Below are positions 6,584 to 15,992 of a DNA stretch of 64,000 bases, piece after piece. The translations under genes and the position numbers were made by a program. The notes beneath the pieces were generated by a model. It was given only the letters and a program-made list of their open reading frames with translations, did no database searches and was not told the DNA's origin. This DNA is from JAGVSR01 sp963825555 (lineage in GTDB: Bacteria; Pseudomonadota; Alphaproteobacteria; Rhizobiales; Hyphomicrobiaceae), in NCBI GenBank assembly GCA_963825555.1, contig CAWGTZ010000006.1:1-64000 (forward strand), given 5' to 3'. The number at the start of each line of letters is the position of its first letter. Within the stretch, counting starts at the first letter, position 1.

Positions 6584-8935
6584 ATGACCACTACAGCACT
6601 CATTACCCGATACCGTCCGGAGCTCGTGGAACCAGGCCGGCCGGTGCTCGCAGCAGGTGTTGAGCGCTACATGGTCGAGGGCGGCGGTTCCGCCGTCTTC
6701 GGCCTCGATCGCGACGATCGCGTGGACATCGTGCCGGTTGAAGGCGGCCAGCCGATCGAGATCGTTGCTTTCGGCCAAGGCGGCAAGCCAGATCTTGCTG
6801 CTTTAGGTTTACGGGGCAAGGGCCGCGCGAACGGACTGCAGCGCATTCTCGAGTCGGACCGAGAGGATGCGGCCCGAGTGCGCTACGGTCTTTTTCGCCG
6901 CGGGCTCGACATCGGGCGGGCACCGGCTGCCCGACTGTTCGATGCGGGGACCCCTCCGGGAGAAGCGCTCTCCATCATGGCGGAACGCCCGGTTGTGTTC
7001 GTGATCGCGGCGCCGGCGGAGGCTGCGTCGGTGTGGGATCAGTCGCCGCCGTCCGACGTGCTCGTCGTGATTTCGCGAGCCAAGGCTTTGCCGCCGTCTC
7101 CTATGGAACCGCCTGATCCCCTCGGCGAGCCGCGGCTCGATCTCAGGATCAACATCGCGTCAGCCTTGAGTTTCGAGGTCCATGAAGGCGAGTTCATTCA
7201 GATCGTCGATATCGCCGGGCGCCAGTGTTCGGATTTTCTGGCATTCGAGCGCCGGGCACTCGACAAGGGCAAGCTCTTGGGCCTGGACGCGACGACGACG
7301 CGGACAATGTCGGGGCTCGCCTACCCGAAGCCTGGCCTTGCCTCGCGGTTCTACGACCGCGACCGCAATCCGCTGGTCGAAGTGGTGCAGGACACCGTTG
7401 GCCGCCACGATACCTTCAACCTTGCCTGTACGGCACGCACCTACGAAGACGTGGGCTACTTCGGGCATGCGAACTGCTCGGACAATTTCAACGCGGCGAT
7501 GGCGCCTTTTGGCATCGAGAGCTATCGTGGCTGGCCCGCGATCAACTTCTTTTACAACACCAACGTCGATGACCAGAACCAGATTTGGTTCGACGAGCCG
7601 TGGTCGCGGCCCGGCGATTACGTGTTGATGCGTGCGCTCACCGATCTGGTTTGCGGCGCGTCCGCCTGTCCCGACGACGTCGATCCTGCGAATGGCTGGC
7701 AACTTAGCGAGATCCAGGTGCGGGTCTATCCGAAGTCAGCTGCCTTCAAGCGCGCCATTGGATATCGCATGACTCCCGACGCCCCTCTCAAGATGACGAA
7801 AGAAACGGGTTTCCATTCTCGAACTTCCGCGCTGACGCGGGCGTTCGGCGAATACCGCGGCTACTGGGTTCCGCATCACTTCACAAAGGCCGGCCCCATC
7901 GATGAATACTGGGCCTGCCGCGAGAAGGTGGTGATCATGGACCTCTCGCCGCTTCGCAAACTGGAAATCCTAGGGCCCGACGCGGAGGCGTTCCTGCAGT
8001 CGGTCTTTCCAAGGGATATCCGCAGGCTCGCCGTCGGACAGGTCTTTTATACGGCCCTGTGCTACGAGCATGGGGGCATGGTCGACGACGGCACGCTGTT
8101 CCGGTTGGGTGAGACCAATTTCAGATGGATCGGTGGCGACGATGCGAGCCTGCTGTGGCTTCGTGAGCAGGCCGCGAAGATCGGCGCCAATGTTCTTCTG
8201 AAAACAGCGACGGATCAGATCCATAACGTTGCGGTTCAGGGTCCGAGGTCGCGCGACACACTGCGTCCTCTCATCTGGACTGCGGGGGGGCGGCCGACCC
8301 TCGATGAATTGGGCGTGTTTCGCTTCACCGTCGGGCGGATCGGCGGTTACGACGGCATTCCCGTTATTGTTTCGCGCACGGGTTATACGGGCGAACTTGG
8401 CTATGAAGTGTTCTGCTCGCCGGCCGATGCACCCGCGGTCTGGGACGCGATCATGGACGCAGGTGTTCCTCACGGAATTGCGCCTTTCGGCTTTGACGCC
8501 CTCGACATGGTGCGCATTGAGGCCGGTCTGGCCTTCGGGGGCTATGAGTTCTGCTCGGCCACCGATCCATTCGAGGCTGGCATTGGCTTCACGGTGCCGT
8601 CCAAAAAGGACGAAGACTATATCGGTAAGGCTGCGCTGGAGCGTCGGCGCCAGCATCCTGCGCGAAAGCTCGTAGGCCTTGAGATCGTAGGCAACGAGAA
8701 GGCGGCGCATGGTGACAAAATCTATGTCGGTCGCGCAGAGATCGGCGTGGTTACGAGCGGAATGCGCTCGCCTATCCTGAAGAAGACCATCGCACTGGCG
8801 CGGCTCGATGTGGCCTATGCGGAACCAGGCACCCAAGTAGCCGTCGGCAAGCTCGACGGACACAAGAAGCGCCTCGAAGCCACCGTCGTTCGTTTCCCCT
8901 TCTACGATCCGGAAAAGACGCGCGTGAAATCCTAA
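6584..8935 (+). CDS. tdm: Trimethylamine N-oxide demethylase
   Basis: A 783-residue two-part enzyme splitting trimethylamine N-oxide into dimethylamine and formaldehyde. After an N-terminal stretch of about 180 residues comes a DUF1989-like domain whose likely metal ligands are visible as Cys in GRQCSDF, HANCSDN and CGASACPDD. The C-terminal half (from about residue 410) is a GcvT-like aminomethyltransferase fold that binds tetrahydrofolate, beginning with EYRGYWVPHHF and including a GYTGELGYEVF motif. Such a fusion lets formaldehyde move to tetrahydrofolate without release. ATG 6584 gives a start 16 bases after the tmm stop; the in-frame GTG at 6542 would lie within tmm. Confidence 0.92.
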   Translation: MTTTALITRYRPELVEPGRPVLAAGVERYMVEGGGSAVFGLDRDDRVDIVPVEGGQPIEIVAFGQGGKPDLAALGLRGKGRANGLQRILESDREDAARVRYGLFRRGLDIGRAPAARLFDAGTPPGEALSIMAERPVVFVIAAPAEAASVWDQSPPSDVLVVISRAKALPPSPMEPPDPLGEPRLDLRINIASALSFEVHEGEFIQIVDIAGRQCSDFLAFERRALDKGKLLGLDATTTRTMSGLAYPKPGLASRFYDRDRNPLVEVVQDTVGRHDTFNLACTARTYEDVGYFGHANCSDNFNAAMAPFGIESYRGWPAINFFYNTNVDDQNQIWFDEPWSRPGDYVLMRALTDLVCGASACPDDVDPANGWQLSEIQVRVYPKSAAFKRAIGYRMTPDAPLKMTKETGFHSRTSALTRAFGEYRGYWVPHHFTKAGPIDEYWACREKVVIMDLSPLRKLEILGPDAEAFLQSVFPRDIRRLAVGQVFYTALCYEHGGMVDDGTLFRLGETNFRWIGGDDASLLWLREQAAKIGANVLLKTATDQIHNVAVQGPRSRDTLRPLIWTAGGRPTLDELGVFRFTVGRIGGYDGIPVIVSRTGYTGELGYEVFCSPADAPAVWDAIMDAGVPHGIAPFGFDALDMVRIEAGLAFGGYEFCSATDPFEAGIGFTVPSKKDEDYIGKAALERRRQHPARKLVGLEIVGNEKAAHGDKIYVGRAEIGVVTSGMRSPILKKTIALARLDVAYAEPGTQVAVGKLDGHKKRLEATVVRFPFYDPEKTRVKS

Positions 8936-8968
8936 TACAACGAACCAAACAATGGGAGATAACAAGAA

Positions 8969-10075
8969 ATGACGGAGTTTTCTCGCAAGACCGCGCTGTA
9001 TGACCGACACGTCGCACTCGGATCTGACATGTCGTCGGCCTGGAACGATATGGCCATTCCGCAGAATTATGCGACAGACCCCTATCTCGAAACGACTGTA
9101 ACGCGCTCCAAGGCGGGACTAATCGAGGTGACGGCTCTGAACCTTCTGCTGGTGAAAGGTCCCGGCGCTACGGACTGCCTCAACTACATGCTGACTTCCG
9201 ACGTTACCAAGGCAGCGCCGGGCGACAGTCATATCTCCAACATCGTCAATGCTCAGGGCGGGCTTATCGACGATGTGCTGATTTATTGCCTGGAGCCGAA
9301 TGTCTACCGTGTGTCGCACGGTAGCGGGGCTACTGCGACCACACTCAAGGAATTGGCTGGTAAGTATGATGTTTCGATCGAGCCGGACGATACTCACGTC
9401 CTCTCTCTTCAGGGTCCGGCCTCATTGGAAGTCCTGTCACCGCATACGCCCATGGATCTTGCTGGACTTGGCTATTTCAAGCATGCGCCCACGAAGCTCT
9501 TCGGCAAGGACGTTCGCCTTGCCCGCGGCGGTTACTCGGGCGAACGAGGCTATGAGGTTTTCTGCTCCCGCGAAGATGCGGGGTTCTTGTGGGACGCGAT
9601 CCTTGAGGCCGGCAAGGACAAAGGCATGATGCCCGTGTCGTGGACGTGCCTCGACATCGTGCGTGTTGAAGGCGGTCTCCTGTTCTTCCCGTTCGACATG
9701 CCGCACGAGAATACAACACCCTGGGAGGTGAAGGCCGACTGGACGGTCGATCTCGACAAGCCGGACTTTGTCGGCAAGGCGGCTCTCTTGGCAAGCAAGG
9801 GCAAGGAGCGCTCTGTCATCACGGGGCTTGAGGTCATGCACAGCAAGGCCATAGAGCCTGGTGCGAAAGTGACGATCGGCAGCCGCGAGGTTGGCGTCGT
9901 GACGAGCACCGTCTTCAGCCAGCATCTTATGAAGTCTCTGGCGATGGCGCAGATCGACAAGAGCTATACGGCGCTCGGGACGGCGCTCGAAGTGCACGAA
10001 GGCGGCGAGACGTATGCGGCGACAGTGGTTCGGATGCCGTTTTACGATCCAATGCGCCTCAGAACTCACAGCTAA
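8969..10075 (+). CDS. dmmD: GcvT-like tetrahydrofolate subunit of dimethylamine demethylation
   Basis: A 368-residue protein of the GcvT/DmgdH aminomethyltransferase family. It has the N-terminal folate-binding domain with DVTKAAPGD and GYSGERGYEVF motifs and a C-terminal GcvT barrel ending in RMPFYDP, an ending shared with Tdm just upstream. In dmmDABC-type clusters it is taken as the partner that moves the C1 unit from dimethylamine oxidation onto tetrahydrofolate. It lies 33 bases behind tdm after GGGAG and is the last gene before a terminator. Exact assembly with DmmABC is inferred from family and position. Confidence 0.85.
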   Translation: MTEFSRKTALYDRHVALGSDMSSAWNDMAIPQNYATDPYLETTVTRSKAGLIEVTALNLLLVKGPGATDCLNYMLTSDVTKAAPGDSHISNIVNAQGGLIDDVLIYCLEPNVYRVSHGSGATATTLKELAGKYDVSIEPDDTHVLSLQGPASLEVLSPHTPMDLAGLGYFKHAPTKLFGKDVRLARGGYSGERGYEVFCSREDAGFLWDAILEAGKDKGMMPVSWTCLDIVRVEGGLLFFPFDMPHENTTPWEVKADWTVDLDKPDFVGKAALLASKGKERSVITGLEVMHSKAIEPGAKVTIGSREVGVVTSTVFSQHLMKSLAMAQIDKSYTALGTALEVHEGGETYAATVVRMPFYDPMRLRTHS

Positions 10076-10097
10076 TCTACGGCTAGTTTTTTCAGAG

Positions 10098-10134
10098 AAC
10101 TCCGGTATCGCTTGCCCGCGGTGCCGGGGTTTTC
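10098..10134 (+). terminator. Terminator of the trimethylamine operon
   Basis: An eight-pair stem (10098-10105 with 10124-10131, one G-U pair) is followed by T-rich sequence. It lies 22 bases behind the dmmD stop and just before the end of the convergent hydrolase gene, so it probably ends the dmm-tmm-tdm transcript. Confidence 0.75.
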
Positions 10135-10144
10135 TCATTAAAGC

Positions 10145-11303
10145 TCATTGGGAGGCGGCGGCCGGCGCGACGATTGCTGCGGGGGCTTGAAGCAAGCTGT
10201 TACCGATATTGGTGACTGCTGTGACCACGCCCACTTGTGCCTGACTGTTGGCACCGTCGTTCTTGAGGCGATTCCCAATAGCGGCGATAACAGGAGCCGA
10301 TTTCGAGTACTTGCTGTGATTATTGCCTTCGCCGTCGTCCACGGCAGTTAGATCCACGATCCGCAGATCGTATTTTTCGGCGGCCGCAATCGCGCGGGCG
10401 TCATTTGCCGTGACGCGCCCGGCCCGGTCGACGCCTCCGGCAAGCTTGGTCGAGACCGCCAGCGCCGAGTTGTCCCCCGAAACGAGCACCGTCATGGGGC
10501 GGGGTAGCTTTCCGATGACTTCGAGTTGCGTGCGGAAGACATTCACGTCGAGATCGGGGGAGGCGAGGATGACCTCGGCCAGCTTGCCATTAAAATCTCT
10601 GTGGCCTTTCATCGAGGCCTGCCGCAGGGTCTCAACCGCAAGCCAATTGCCCATACTGTGCGCCAGGATATTGATCTCTTTCACCTCGGGCATTTTCGAC
10701 ATTTTCAAGAGGGCCTGCTCCAGAGTAGTCGCGCGAATATGTGCTGGCCTCGCGATCGGCGAGGTAGAGGGGTACCTTGCCCATAGACGGCCATGCAAAG
10801 AGCACAGCTGTTCCCTTGAAGCCCGAGTCATGCACGATCTGGGCGAGCCAGTAGACCGCTTCTTCGTAAAGCGTGTTGTAGCCATGCACGAACACGAGCA
10901 CGTCGTTCGCCTCTGGGCCTCCTCTGCGCGCGCGCGCGCGGATCTGTTCCAGGAAACCGTCGGCATCGAGAAACTGACGCTCCGTCGTGATGAAATGGCG
11001 GCTGGGATCGGGCGGCGTCGTGTCGGGCCACTCGATCTCACCCGTCACGTGCTGGGAGGGAATGGAGACGGTCAGCGCGCTAAAGTTCAGATCCTTTGCG
11101 CGCTTGGCTGTGAATGCGTTCGGGTCTTCGGGGCTGCCGCGCTCGCGAGTCGTCGCGACAAGGACTTGAACCTTGTCGGTATAGGACGGCACGTTGGCGA
11201 TGGGCTCAAGAACCTCGCTACCGGGGCGCGATGCGCAGCCAGCAACAAACAGCACGAAAACCGCTAGGGCTGCAAACCCTGAAACTCGTCTGAAAACGGA
11301 CAA
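10145..11303 (-). pseudogene. Frameshifted DUF900 alpha/beta-hydrolase lipoprotein
   Basis: The gene begins at 11303 with a lipoprotein signal (hydrophobic core then VAGC, so Cys is the acylated residue). It then encodes an alpha/beta hydrolase of the DUF900 family: the FVHGYNT segment is the oxyanion region and LAHSMGNW is the nucleophile elbow with the catalytic Ser. The frame changes once at about 10722-10734: up to the SRD motif the protein reads in one frame, and from TLEQALLKM it continues in another to the stop at 10145. One base or two would restore a protein of about 385 residues. Cause may be a sequencing indel or real inactivation. Substrate unknown. Confidence 0.78.
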
Positions 11304-11487
11304 AGACCACCCCGGAATTTTTCAGCGAGTTTATAGAGCTGGGCCGCCCGCGCTGACAGGCCAATTTATTCCAATTCAGTTAGGAACTGCATTTAAGGCG
11401 CTGGTGTGTTTTTCAGGCCTCTTCGGCCCCGCAGGCACAGGAAAGCTTGAGAGTCTGTCGCTCAGGCAAGTGTCCGAGCGCGGTTTG

Positions 11488-11528
11488 AAAAAAGCTCCGG
11501 GCGCGGATCCATCAGCTTCCGCGCCCGG
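11488..11528 (-). terminator. Terminator of the DUF3300-DUF2950 pair
   Basis: Eleven-base arms at 11497-11507 and 11518-11528 pair perfectly. On the minus strand the hairpin is followed by six T (A run at 11488-11493). It sits about 65 bases beyond the stop of the DUF2950 gene. The remaining 11304-11594 interval shows no gene and presumably holds the promoter of the hydrolase. Confidence 0.8.
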
Positions 11529-11594
11529 CCTATTTCGTCTCCCATACGCTCGGCTGAAGCCAAAAAACTGGTCTTTTTTTCCTATCGGTGGACG

Positions 11595-12563
11595 TCACTC
11601 GGTCTCGACTTTGTTCCAGCTCGAATCCGGATCGAACAACTTTATTTTCTGTGCGTCCGTTACCGTGTCCGGTCCGAGGTCCTTTTCGTACACCTCGCCG
11701 TCCTGATTGACGATGAAAGTCATGATGCCCGAGTTGCCGTACTCAGCCGGCGTTGCGATCAGGGCGAAACCGCCGATCATGCGATCGTTGAGGATGTAGT
11801 CTCGGGCACCGTCGGCGGCGTTTTTGCCCTGACCGTAGAGCATGCGGTAGACATAGCCGTGGTAGGCTGGTTGACCTTCGCCCGAGTTGCGGGCCTGGTA
11901 GCCTTCCCGTTGGGCTTTGGCCATAAGGGGACCGATCGGGCTTTCCTCCTCACCGGCCGCGGCTGGCCAGTAGAGACCATCCTTGCGCCCGTCGCGGCTC
12001 ATGAGCCGACGCGCGTACTGTATGCCTTTTCCATCCCGTTCCTTCTCCGCGTACTCAAGTTGTGCGGCGACGTAGGTCCGCATGACTTCGATCGTGTTCA
12101 ACTCGTTCTCGCCGATGCGTCGGGTCAAAATCTCATCGAGGCCGGCATCCGTGTCCCAGAACCATTTGCCCTCCTCGGCCACGATCGGGATCGGGAAGGG
12201 AAACTCGTCGTTGCCGATGACGAGAATGGCCTTGGAGGCATCCTCCTGTTCGATCTTGTGGCTCTCATCGAAGGCTGTGAGGAAGCGTTCGCGACGGGCC
12301 TCGTCGTCGACCGGATCCCCGGAGCTGGCGATCTCCTCGCCGTCAGGGCCGAGAACCTCGACAATGGCCTCTACCGGATCATCCGAACGGACGGCCTCAA
12401 TGAGTGCTGAGACAGCTTCCTCGGCGGATCCATAGCTGGCGAAATCATCGTCTTGGGCAGAGGCGCGTCCCGCGCCGATTGCGGTCGAGGCGGCAAGAGC
12501 GAACCCTATGGCGAGCAGTGCGAGGGGGCGGCGAGTCAGAGGCTTGTTATGATGGTGAAGCAT
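11595..12563 (-). CDS. DUF2950 family exported protein
   Basis: A 322-residue exported protein of the DUF2950 family, function unknown. It has a Sec signal peptide (basic start, hydrophobic core, cleavage near AGRASAQ), an acidic region with repeated Asp/Glu, and the family region around YHGYVYRMLYGQG and GGFALIATPAEYG near the C-terminus. ATG 12563 is chosen since it starts directly at the signal peptide; an upstream in-frame GTG at 12644 would touch the stop of the DUF3300 gene. DUF2950 genes often stand next to DUF3300 genes, as here, so the two products probably act together in the envelope. Confidence 0.8.
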   Translation of the reverse strand: MLHHHNKPLTRRPLALLAIGFALAASTAIGAGRASAQDDDFASYGSAEEAVSALIEAVRSDDPVEAIVEVLGPDGEEIASSGDPVDDEARRERFLTAFDESHKIEQEDASKAILVIGNDEFPFPIPIVAEEGKWFWDTDAGLDEILTRRIGENELNTIEVMRTYVAAQLEYAEKERDGKGIQYARRLMSRDGRKDGLYWPAAAGEEESPIGPLMAKAQREGYQARNSGEGQPAYHGYVYRMLYGQGKNAADGARDYILNDRMIGGFALIATPAEYGNSGIMTFIVNQDGEVYEKDLGPDTVTDAQKIKLFDPDSSWNKVETE

Positions 12564-12643
12564 GGCTTTGTTCCGTCTATGGTGGCGACGTGAAAGGCTG
12601 CGGAAAGAAGTAGAGGGGGTGGTCGGCACGACGAACACTGGCA

Positions 12644-14095
12644 CTACCGCCGCCGTCCGCCGCCTCCTCCCTTGCGACCGCCTCCGCCGCCGCCGCGTTT
12701 AGCCCCTCCGCCGCTTTTTCTCGCCTTAGGGTGTGAAGCGGAGGACTTACGGCTGACATTGCCGCGATTGGTCTGCTTCTTCACCTGGGACTTTGGCTTG
12801 ACGTTCATGGCCTTTGAGGAAGCCTTGGAGGGCTTCTTGACACTCTTCTTCGGGACATCCTTCTTGGTCGCCGGCTTGGTTTTGCCGCTACCAACCTTGT
12901 CCTTAGCCTTCGAGACATCGCGGCTGCCAACTTTGTCTTTGGCCTTGGATCCGGCGCCTTCACCCAGTTTGTCTTTCACCCGATCGGCACCGCCTCGATC
13001 GCCGACCTTGTCCTTGGCCTTGGAGAGGTCACGGTCGCCAACCTTGTCCTTGGCCTTGGAGAGGTCACGGTCGCCAACCTTGTCCTTGGCCTTGGAGAGG
13101 TCACGATCACCAACCTTGTCCTTGGCCTTGGAACCGTCTCGATCTCCCAGCTTGTCCTTTACGCGATCGACGTCGCTGCGATCCCCGACCTTGCTTTTGT
13201 CGAAGCCGCTGAAGTCCTTGTTCTTGTCCCTGATCTTTCTGTCTTTGGCGTACTTTTCGCGAGTGCCCTTGTCGCGGTAGGGAACCGGTCCGCGATGCTT
13301 GGCGTTGTGCTCCCACTTATTGTTCGTGATTTTTGCCCGATTGACGTTGATGTTGTTGTAGCGGTTGATATCGATGTCAACGCTACCGCGGCGCCAGTCG
13401 CAACGGTTCCAACCCCAGATATTGTTGGCGACTGCAAAGCCCGTACCCCAGAAAAAGCCATTCACGAACGACGCGCCCGGGTACGGGTTCCAATAGTACG
13501 GTGGATAGGACGGGTACCACCACGAGCCATAGACAACCGTCGGCTGATACACCGGCACGTAAACGACATCAGGTTCAGCAGGCTCGATGACGATGTATTC
13601 GGTCCGCGTTTCCGGATCGGGCTGTTTGGTGACCTTCTGCTGTTTCGTCGTCTTCAGGTTGCCGGCTTCATCGGCTTTCTGACGTAGATACTGGACGCGG
13701 GCGAAGACATCGTCTTCCTGCGCGAGGAACGCATCGCCGAGCTGCTGCGTCCACTCCAGCTTATCACTCATGTTTTGCAGGACGTCCGGGAACATCGTGA
13801 GCGCCTTGATGCTCGGATCCCAGTCCTTGGACTCCAGAGCCTTTGTGAGAGCATCGCCCTCAAGCTTGGCGTTGGCCGGTTCTTTGCGCCACCGCGCGGC
13901 TTGCACGACATCGAGAGGATAGGTCGATGCCATTAGAATGTTGGCGAGGAGTTCGTCGGGATACAGCGCAATCGGCGCCAGCATCTGGTCGAGTTCCTCG
14001 TTCTTGAATACGGCTTCTTGCGTCGCTTCCTGTACGTCTGGTGCATCTTGGGCGACAGCGAAACTCTTCGGCCCCATCGAAACTGCGACGAGCAA
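12644..14095 (-). CDS. DUF3300 family protein with charged tandem repeats
   Basis: A protein of at least 483 residues. Residues about 30-270 form the DUF3300 region, with LDQMLAPIALYPDELLANILMA-like sequence early and a Tyr/Trp/Pro-rich stretch (YPSYPPYYWNPYP) later. Then come Lys/Asp repeats of the form KAKDKVGDRDLS (about residues 295-405) and a very basic Gly/Arg tail. The start at TTG 14095 leaves no proper signal peptide. A plausible one lies just upstream in another frame (GTG at 14132, KIKSVVGL), so an indel near 14100-14112 probably hides the true start. Likely exported and envelope associated; function unknown. Confidence 0.75.
   Translation of the reverse strand: MLVAVSMGPKSFAVAQDAPDVQEATQEAVFKNEELDQMLAPIALYPDELLANILMASTYPLDVVQAARWRKEPANAKLEGDALTKALESKDWDPSIKALTMFPDVLQNMSDKLEWTQQLGDAFLAQEDDVFARVQYLRQKADEAGNLKTTKQQKVTKQPDPETRTEYIVIEPAEPDVVYVPVYQPTVVYGSWWYPSYPPYYWNPYPGASFVNGFFWGTGFAVANNIWGWNRCDWRRGSVDIDINRYNNINVNRAKITNNKWEHNAKHRGPVPYRDKGTREKYAKDRKIRDKNKDFSGFDKSKVGDRSDVDRVKDKLGDRDGSKAKDKVGDRDLSKAKDKVGDRDLSKAKDKVGDRDLSKAKDKVGDRGGADRVKDKLGEGAGSKAKDKVGSRDVSKAKDKVGSGKTKPATKKDVPKKSVKKPSKASSKAMNVKPKSQVKKQTNRGNVSRKSSASHPKARKSGGGAKRGGGGGGRKGGGGGRRR
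13021..13128 (-). repeat. 36-base tandem repeat inside the DUF3300 gene
   Basis: Three consecutive 36-base units begin at 13021, 13057 and 13093, nearly identical to each other, with more diverged copies on both sides (about 12890-13170). Each unit encodes the 12-residue motif SKAKDKVGDRDL. Unit length is a multiple of three, so copy number can change without breaking the frame. Confidence 0.9.
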
Positions 14096-14132
14096 GGTCA
14101 GAACATAATCCGACGACAGATTTTATCTTCAC

Positions 14133-14453
14133 GAACGATCTTCTCCCAGTTGGAAATCAGCTTTTGTGTTTATAGACATCCCTAAACCAGTGAATTGACA
14201 AGCCTCAAAAACGCGGTGCGAGAAATATGGAGTGACTGCCCGGCGGGCATGTTTGCTGATTTAAGATTTCGTTCCGGATTGCGCGTTAGTGCATCACGGG
14301 GAGCACAAAGGGCCGGGTGCAGAGCCGTCTGCATGTCACGTTCGATTTATGTTCGGTCCCGCTAGCAACAATGTTTTTGGGCTTGCAGGACGGAAATGTC
14401 CAGCTGGAGCCCAAGGGTGTAACGAACGGTCAATACAAGTTCAGGCAAATTCG
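14133..14453. other. Intergenic region between divergent DUF3300 and SH3 genes
   Basis: No convincing gene is visible in these 321 bases. The region separates two divergent envelope genes and must contain both promoters, but I cannot point to a clear -35/-10 pair or operator. Confidence 0.5.
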
Positions 14454-15624
14454 ATGTTCCGCCATACTTCTGTGGGAAGACCCCACGGTCCGGTTGGCTG
14501 CCAACGATTTTGTCTCGGGTGTCCTTTGCTTCGTCGTCTGATGATCGTCACAATTGTCTGTCTGCCCGGCGCTGCTGGCGCCGAGGCCGTCAAGCTGGGC
14601 GGCGATGAAATCCGCGAAGCCGTGACCGGGTCTCTGCTGGAGTTGGATACGCCGCTCGGGACGACCATTCCGATCCGCTTCACGGGCGATGGCCTCATGA
14701 CGGGAAAAGCCGGCCAACTCTCATCGGTATTGGGAGCCGCCAAGGATCGCGGCCGCTGGTGGGTCAAGGGCGATCGGCTTTGTTACAAATGGTTCCGCTG
14801 GTTCGAAGCGCAGTCGCAATGCATGACAGTGCAGATGAAGGATGAGCGCGTCTACTGGCATCAGGATGATGGCAAGCGCGGTACGGCCACAATTGTGGAA
14901 CGCGCGGTTGTTGTCGCGGAAGAGCCAAAAAAGTCCGTTCAGGATGCCGGCCGAACGCTCGAAAGCCCGTGCGCCGGACACGGCCTCGGCCCGAGCAGCT
15001 GTCATCGAGACTCCCCCCTCCGAGGCCTTAGGACTCTCGACTGCCGCAATCGTACCCCCCGTGTTGAAATCCCCGCCCCGCCTCGCCGTGCGCCGGAAAT
15101 CGCCTGTGGCGGAATTGGGCATGGCCTCGGCGGATATGCCAGACCGGGGGCTCTTTTTCGTTGGGCTCGGATTGTCCCGGGCGCTGCAATCGCAAGTTCG
15201 GCAGGCCAATCTGGCTGAGGCCGAAACGCCCCCCCTGATGGTCGCCAATCCGGCACCAAAGCAGGCGGTCGTGCAGAATGTGACGAAGACCCCGGCGGTT
15301 GTCCCCGCCAAGAAACCGGCCAGAGCAGTCGTTGCGTCGTTGCCGGTTCGCAAGGCTGCACCTGTTACGCCTGCACAAAGTGCGCAAGAGTCCGTGCGGA
15401 CGCCTCCGACGGCGTCGTCAACGTTCAGTGTCTATGGCGTACCGGCCTGGGATGTCCTCAACGTGCGCAGCGGACCCTCGTCCGAACATGCGATCGTGGG
15501 AAACATTCCGTCTAATGGCCGGGGCGTTCGGATGGTGGGGCCTTGCATCGACCTGTGGTGCCAGGTTCAATTCCGGAACCGGCGCGGCTGGGTGAACCGC
15601 TACTATCTGCTGGCTCAGAACTGA
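14454..15624 (+). pseudogene. Frameshifted exported SH3-domain protein
   Basis: The first part (ATG 14454) has a hydrophobic signal region ending near GAAGAEA and a roughly 110-residue domain with RWWVKGDRLCYKWF and QCMTVQM motifs, similar to lipocalin-like DUF995-type domains. The second part, in another frame to 15624, is a Pro/Ala/Lys-rich linker and a C-terminal bacterial SH3 domain (LNVRSGPSSEHAIVG, then GWVNRYYL). The frames join at the six-A run 14927-14932: removing one A gives one protein of about 389 residues. Probably a periplasmic protein binding cell wall or another envelope component. Whether the lesion is real or a sequencing error is open. Confidence 0.68.
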
Positions 15625-15992
15625 GCGCCCGGAGCGCGAACTCGTATCGGAGACCGGCACGGAGATGGCCGGCACGCTCCTCACCCTTTTTTTCATCACT
15701 TCCCTTCAAGCCCATGGCTTGGTGCGAGCCTCGCGCGCCCTGACTGCGTGCACCGAGGCCTGTGCAGCGCAGTAAATGCAGCCATTCGGATTTTTCTTTC
15801 CGCATACGCTGCAACAGCGGAACCTATTGCATTTTGGGAAGAAACGCCACAATTTTGGCTGCGAACGAAGTGTGTCGCTTTAGAGATTGTCAATATGAAT
15901 TGAGATTATGGCTTCAGAAGACGCAGCAAAGGTGCTAAAAGGCAACGATTAACAAAGGGTGTGTTTTTTCCAGATCCTTAGTGAGTTGCGTC
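15625..15992. other. Intergenic region before the Crp/Fnr-type gene
   Basis: No gene is visible in these 368 bases. A seven-T tract near 15685 follows GC-rich sequence and may help end the SH3 transcript, but the stem before it is weak. No TTGAT-N4-ATCAA box was found ahead of the regulator. Confidence 0.45.

Noticed and set aside
10323..11267. 314-residue plus-strand frame
   Set aside because: It is antisense to the DUF900 hydrolase, whose lipobox and nucleophile-elbow motifs are clear.
12885..13195. Regular 36-base repeats as a CRISPR array
   Set aside because: Units are directly adjacent without spacers and encode an in-frame peptide repeat inside DUF3300.
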